64,000 nt of DNA from Megachile rotundata (Eukaryota > Arthropoda > Insecta > Hymenoptera > Megachilidae), in assembly GCF_050947335.1 (NCBI RefSeq), contig NW_027474182.1, forward strand, positions 1-64,000. Direction: 5' to 3'. Shown one piece after another: positions 58,511-64,000 of this stretch (the stretch's first letter is position 1; each line of letters opens with the position of its first letter). The notes beneath the pieces were generated by a model. The model ran no database searches. It had not been told where the DNA came from and was given only the letters and a program-made list of their open reading frames with translations. A program made the translations under genes and the position numbers.

Positions 58511-59342
58511 GAACGACAATTACTATACTTATTACTCTTATTATTATCAATCTAACTCGTATTATTAGCCATATTATGCTTATATGATCGATAGAACGAC
58601 AAATACTATACTTACTACTCTGATTATTATCAATCTAACTCATATTATTAGCCTTAATTTTGCTTATATGATCGATAGAACGACAATTACTATACTCACT
58701 ACTCTTAGTATTATCAATCTAACTCATATTATTAGCCATATTATGCTTATATGATCGATAGAACGAGAATTACTATACTCACTACTCTTAGTATTATCAA
58801 TCTAACTCATATTATTAGCCATATTATGCTTATATTATCGATAGAACGACAATTACTATACTTATTACTGTTATTATTATCAATCTGACTCATATTATTA
58901 GCCATATTATGCTTAAATGATCGATAGAACGACAATTACTATACTTATTACTCTTATTATTATCAATCTAACTCGTATTATTAGCCATATTATGCTTATA
59001 TGATCGATAGAACGACAAATACTATACTTACTACTCTGATTATTATCAATCTAACTCATATTATTAGCCTTAATTTTGCTTATATGATCGATAGAACGAC
59101 AATTACTATACTCACTACTCTTAGTATTATCAATCTAACTCATATTATTAGCCATATTATGCTTATATGATCGATAGAACGAGAATTACTATACTCACTA
59201 CTCTTAGTATTATCAATCTAACTCATATTATTAGCCATATTATGCTTATATTATCGATAGAACGACAATTACTATACTTATTACTGTTATTATTATCAAT
59301 CTGACTCATATTATTAGCCATATTATGCTTAAATGACCGATA
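58511..59342. repeat. 5-monomer tandem duplication (416 bp x 2)
   Basis: Units 58,511-58,926 and 58,927-59,342 each run through a CTCGTATT monomer, the 84-bp CCTTAATTTTGC monomer, two CTCACTACTC monomers and a CTGTTATT/AATCTGACTC monomer. The 84-bp markers lie at 58,654 and 59,070. The units differ at the last junction, AAATGATCG against AAATGACCG. Confidence 0.86.
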
Positions 59343-62083
59343 GAACGACAATTACTATACTTATTACTCTTATTATTATCAATCTACCTCATATTATTAG
59401 CCATATTATGGTTAAATGATCGATAGAACGACAATTACTATACTTATTACTCTTATTATTATCAATCCAACTCATATTATTAACCATATTATGCAGATAT
59501 GATCGATAGAACTACAATTACTATACTGATTACTCTTATTATTATCAATCTAACTCATATTATTAGCCATATTATGGTTAAATGATCGATAGAACGACAA
59601 TTACTATACTTATTACTCTTATTATTATCAATCTAACTCGTATTATTAGCCATATTATGCTTAAATGATCGATAGAACGACAATTACTATACTTATTACT
59701 CTTATTATTATCAATCTAACTCGTATTATTAGCCATATTATGCTTATATGATCGATAGAACGACAAATACTATACTTATTACTCTTATTATTATCAATCT
59801 AACTCATATTATTAGCCATATTATGGTTAAATGATCGATAGAACGACAATTACTATACTTATTACTCTTATTATTATCAATCTAACTCGTATTATTAGCC
59901 ATATTATGCTTATATGATCGATAGAACGACAAATACTATACTTACTACTCTGATTATTATCAATCTAACTCATATTATTAGCCATATTATGCTTATATGA
60001 TCGATAGAACGACAATTACTATACTGACTACTCTTAGTATTATCAATCTAACTCATATTATTACCCATATTATGCTTATATTATCGATAGAACGACAATT
60101 ACTATACTTATAACTCTTATTATTATCAATCTAACTCATATTATTAGCCATATTATGGTTAAATTATCGATAGAACGACAATTACTATACTTATTACTCT
60201 TATTATTATCAATCTAACTCGTATTATTAGCCATATTATGCTTATATGTTCGATAGAACGACAAATACTATACTTACTACTCTGATTATTATCAATCTAA
60301 CTCATATTATTAGCCTTAATTTTGCTTATATGATCGATAGAACGACAATTACTATACTCACTACTCTTAGTATTATCAATCTAACTCATATTATTAGCCA
60401 TATTATGCTTATATGATCGATAGAACGAGAATTACTATACTCACTACTCTTAGTATTATCAATCTAACTCATATTATTAGCCATATTATGCTTATATTAT
60501 CGATAGAACGACAATTACTATACTTATTACTGTTATTATTATCAATCTGACTCATATTATTAGCCATATTATGCTTAAATGACCGATAGAACGACAATTA
60601 CTATACTTATTACTCTTATTATTATCAATCCAACTCATATTATTAACCATATTATGCAGATATGATCGATAGAACTACAATTACTATACTCATTACTCTT
60701 ATTATTATCAATCTAACTCATATTATTAGCCATATTATGCTTATATGATCGATAGAACGACAATTACTATACTGACTACTCTTAGTATTATCAATCTAAC
60801 TCATATTATTAGCCATATTACGCTTATATTATCGATAGAACGACAATTACTATACTTATTACTCTTATTATTATCAATCTAACTGATATTATTAGCCATA
60901 TTATGGTTAAATGATCGATAGAACGACAATTACTATACTTATTACTCTTATTATTATCAATCTAACTCGTATTATTAGCCATATTATGCTTATATGATCG
61001 ATAGAACGACAAATACTATACTTACTACTCTGATTATTATCAATCTAACTCATATTATTAGCCTTAATTTTGCTTATATGATCGATAGAACGACAATTAC
61101 TATACTCACTACTCTTAGTATTATCAATCTAACTCATATTATTAGCCATATTATGCTTATATGATCGATAGAACGAGAATTACTATACTCACTACTCTTA
61201 GTATTATCAATCTAACTCATATTATTAGCCATATGATGCTTATATTATCGATAGAGCGACAATTACTATACTTATTACTGTTATTATTATCAATCTAACT
61301 CATATTATTAGCCATATTATGCTTAAATGATCGATAGAACGACAATTGCTATACTTATTACTCTTATTATTATCAATCTATCTCGTATTATTAGCCATAT
61401 TATGCTTATATGATCGATAGAACGACAAATACTATACTTATTACTCTTATTATTATCAATCTAACTCATATTATTAGCCATATTATGTTTAAATGATCGA
61501 TAGAACGACAATTACTATACTTATTACTCTTACTATTATCAATCTAACTCGTATTATTAGCCATATTATGCTTATATGATCGATAGAACGACAATTACTA
61601 TACTCACTACTCTTAGTATTATCAATCTAACTCATATTATTAGCCATATTATGCTTTTAGGATCGATAGAACGAGAATTACTATACTCACTACTCTTAGT
61701 ATTATCAATCTAACTCATATTATTAGCCATATTATGCTTATATGATCGATAGAACTACAATTACTATACTCATTACTCTTATTATTATCAATCCAACTCA
61801 TATTATTAACCATATTATGCAGATATGATCGATAGAACTACAATTACTATACTCATTACTCTTATTATTATCAATCTAACTCATATTATTAGCCATATTA
61901 TGCTTATATGATCGATAGAACGACAATTACTATACTGACTACTCTTAGTATTATCAATCTAACTCATATTATTAGCCATATTACGCTTATATTATCGATA
62001 GAACGACAATTACTATACTTATTACTCTTATTGTTATCAATCTAACTGATATTATTAGCCATATTATGGTTAAATGATCGATA
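59343..62083. repeat. mosaic satellite tract
   Basis: About 33 monomers of the right-hand variant set with two 84-bp monomers (60,316 and 61,064). TAACTGATATT occurs near 60,884 and 62,047, and GCTTTTAGG near 61,650. Short series from B1 and B2 reappear in altered order. No gene, RNA or non-satellite insertion is visible. Confidence 0.85.
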
Positions 62084-63249
62084 GAACGACAATTACTATA
62101 CTTATTACTCTTATTATTATCAATCTAACTCGTATTATTAGCCATATTATGCTTAAATGATCGATAGAACGACAATTACTATACTTATTACTCTTATTAT
62201 TATCAATCTAACTCGTATTATTAGCCATATTATGCTTATATGATCGATAGAACGACAAATACTATACTTATTACTCTTATTATTATCAATCTAACTCATA
62301 TTATTAGCCATATTATGGTTAAATGATGGATAGAACGACAATTACTATACTTATTACTCTTATTATTATCAATCTAACTCGTATTATTAGCCATATTATG
62401 CTTATATGATCGATAGAACGACAAATACTATACTTACTACTCTGATTATTATCAATCTAACTCATATTATTAGCCATATTATGCTTATATGATCGATAGA
62501 ACGAAAATTACTATACTCACTACTCTTAGTATTATCAATCTAACTCATATTATTAGCCATATTATGCTTACATGATCGATAGAACGAGAATTACTATACT
62601 CACTACTCTTAGTATTATCAATCTAACTCATATTATTAGCCATATTATGCTTATATTATCGATAGAACGACAATTACTATACTTATTACTGTTATTATTA
62701 TCAATCTGACTCATATTATTAGCCATATTATGCTTAAATGAACGATAGAACGACAATTACTATACTTATTACTCTCATTATTATCAATCTAACTCATATT
62801 CTTAGCCATATTATGCTTATATGATCGATAGAACGACAAATACTATACTTATTACTCTTATTATTATCAATCTAACTCATATTATTAACCATATTATGCA
62901 ATTATGATCGATAGAACGACAATTACTATACTTATTACACTTATTATTATCAATCTAACTCATATTATTAGCCATATTATGCTTATATGATCGATAGAAC
63001 GACAATTACTGTACTTATTACTCTTATTATTATCAATCTAACTCATATTATTAGCCATATTGTGCTTATATGATCGATAGAACGACAATTACTATACTTA
63101 TTACTCTTATTATTATGAATCTAACTCATATTATTATCCACATTATGCTTATATGATCGATAGAACTACAATTACTATACTCATTACTCTTATTATTATC
63201 AATCCAACTCATATTATTAACCATATAATGCAGATATGATCGATAGAAC
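62084..63249. repeat. second copy of the 57.1-58.3 kb segment
   Basis: It matches 57,100-58,265 in variant order at an offset of 4,984 bp. Differences include GAACGAAAATT near 62,500, GATGGATAG near 62,329 and CATATAATGCAG near 63,226. It stops matching where this copy reads CTCTTAGTATT and the other CTCTTATTATT. Confidence 0.85.
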
Positions 63250-64000
63250 TACAATTACTATACTCATTACTCTTAGTATTATCAATCTAACTCATATTAT
63301 TAGCCATATTATGCTTATATGATCGATAGAACGAGAATTACTATACTCACTACTCTTAGTATTATCAATCTAACTCATATTATTAGCCATATTATGCTTA
63401 TATTATCGATAGAACGACAATTACTATACTTATTACTGTTATTATTATCAATCTGACTCATATTATTAGCCATATTATGCTTAAATGACCGATAGAACGA
63501 CAATTACTATACTTATTACTCTTATTATTATCAATCTACCTCATATTATTAGCCATATTATGGTTAAATGATCGATAGAACGACAATTACTATACTTATT
63601 ACTCTTATTATTATCAATCCAACTCATATTATTAACCATATTATGCAGATATGATCGATAGAACTACAATTACTATACTCATTACTCTTATTATTATCAA
63701 TCTAACTCATATTATTAGCCATATTATGGTTAAATGATCGATAGAACGACAATTACTATACTTATTACTCTTATTATTATCAATCTAACTCGTATTATTA
63801 GCCATATTATGCTTATATGATCGATAGAACGACAATTACTATACCTATTACTCTTATTATTATCAATCTAACTCGTATTATTAGCATATTATGCTTAAAT
63901 GATCGATAGAACGACAATCACTATACTTATTACTCTTATTATTATCAATCTAACTCGTATTAATTAGCCATATTATGCTTATATGATCGATAGAACGACA
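63250..64000. repeat. satellite up to the window edge, with two 1-bp indels
   Basis: About nine monomers. The last few repeat the 57.1-kb series, with CAATCACTATAC at 57,191 and 63,917 (counted at ATCACT). One base is missing at TTAGCATATT (about 63,884) and one is added at GTATTAATTAGCC (about 63,961). Both are isolated length changes. The array continues past the window end. Confidence 0.85.

Larger units (their letters stand above)
23322..64000. repeat. 83-bp satellite array, right part
   Basis: The same 83-bp monomer continues after the gap for about 490 copies in the same orientation up to the window end. Variants common here and rare or absent on the left include GCAGATATGATCG junctions, GCTTTTAGGATCG junctions, ATTATGAATCTAAC, CTGACTACTCTTAG, ACTACTCTGATTATTATC and the 84-bp form with CCTTAATTTTGC. 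Long-range order is strong: 20-, 24- and 33-monomer units and a duplication of about 10 kb. There is no coding sequence, RNA gene, transposon or inverted segment. Confidence 0.98.

Noticed and set aside
1..64000. CRISPR array, because of regular short repeats.
   Set aside because: There are no unique spacers. The entire 83-bp period is conserved, and there are no cas genes.
1..64000. Telomeric or subtelomeric repeat.
   Set aside because: The unit is 83 bp and no short G-rich telomere motif is present.
1..64000. CENP-B box as evidence for centromere identity.
   Set aside because: I saw no match to the TTCG....A..CGGG pattern. The monomer has very few G residues, so centromere function is unsupported by this motif.
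1..64000. Promoters, based on many TATA-like strings.
   Set aside because: At 76% A+T such strings are expected throughout and there is no gene for them to serve.
1..64000. Inverted segments or hairpin-forming long palindromes.
   Set aside because: All monomers read in the same direction. The longest palindrome I noticed is the 8-bp TATCGATA.
1..64000. A previously undescribed protein- or RNA-based system hidden in the window.
   Set aside because: Nothing but satellite variants was found on either strand. The only unusual structure is the array's own organisation and its assembly anomalies.

Overview
The whole 64-kb window is a single satellite-DNA array. An AT-rich monomer of 83 bp (about 24% G+C in the consensus) repeats head to tail in one orientation from the first base to the last, roughly 770 times. 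It is interrupted only by a 100-N assembly gap at 23,222-23,321. I found no protein-coding gene, RNA gene, transposon, CRISPR array or unique sequence. Both window edges lie inside the array, so its true ends are not visible. A homogeneous tandem array of this length with nested higher-order repeats (HORs) is typical of eukaryotic centromeric, pericentromeric or other heterochromatin. The species cannot be named from this sequence.

Layout. Left part (1-23,221): variant monomers form long ordered blocks. Segment X (1-2,599) is followed by block A1 (2,600-7,910, 64 monomers) and its tandem copy A2 (7,911-13,305, 65 monomers). Then comes X' (13,306-15,629) and the start of another A-like block. 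X plus the start of A recurs at a spacing of 13,030 bp. From about 16,430 to 19,580 the repeat carries many one-base homopolymer insertions and a garbled stretch, probably poor consensus quality. A mostly clean related copy runs from about 19,580 to the gap and contains a 10-monomer tandem duplication (829 bp x 2).

Right part (23,322-64,000): the same monomer with a partly different set of variants. It contains trimer (249 bp), 5-mer, 7-mer, 20-mer, 24-mer and 33-mer tandem duplications. It also contains a very large duplication, 31,860-42,770 against 44,312-53,315. The two copies differ by a clean 22-monomer block, one further monomer and two 1-bp indels. An 84-bp monomer variant appears only from 40.8 kb onward, 13 times.

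Every repeat distance I measured by hand is a multiple of 83 bp once identifiable 82-bp and 84-bp monomers are counted. That is the signature of unequal exchange or conversion in register. There are no genes to act together. The biology here is satellite array evolution, with a possible protein-binding palindrome (ATCGAT, sometimes TATCGATA) once per monomer. All distances come from reading by eye. Percent identities were not computed.
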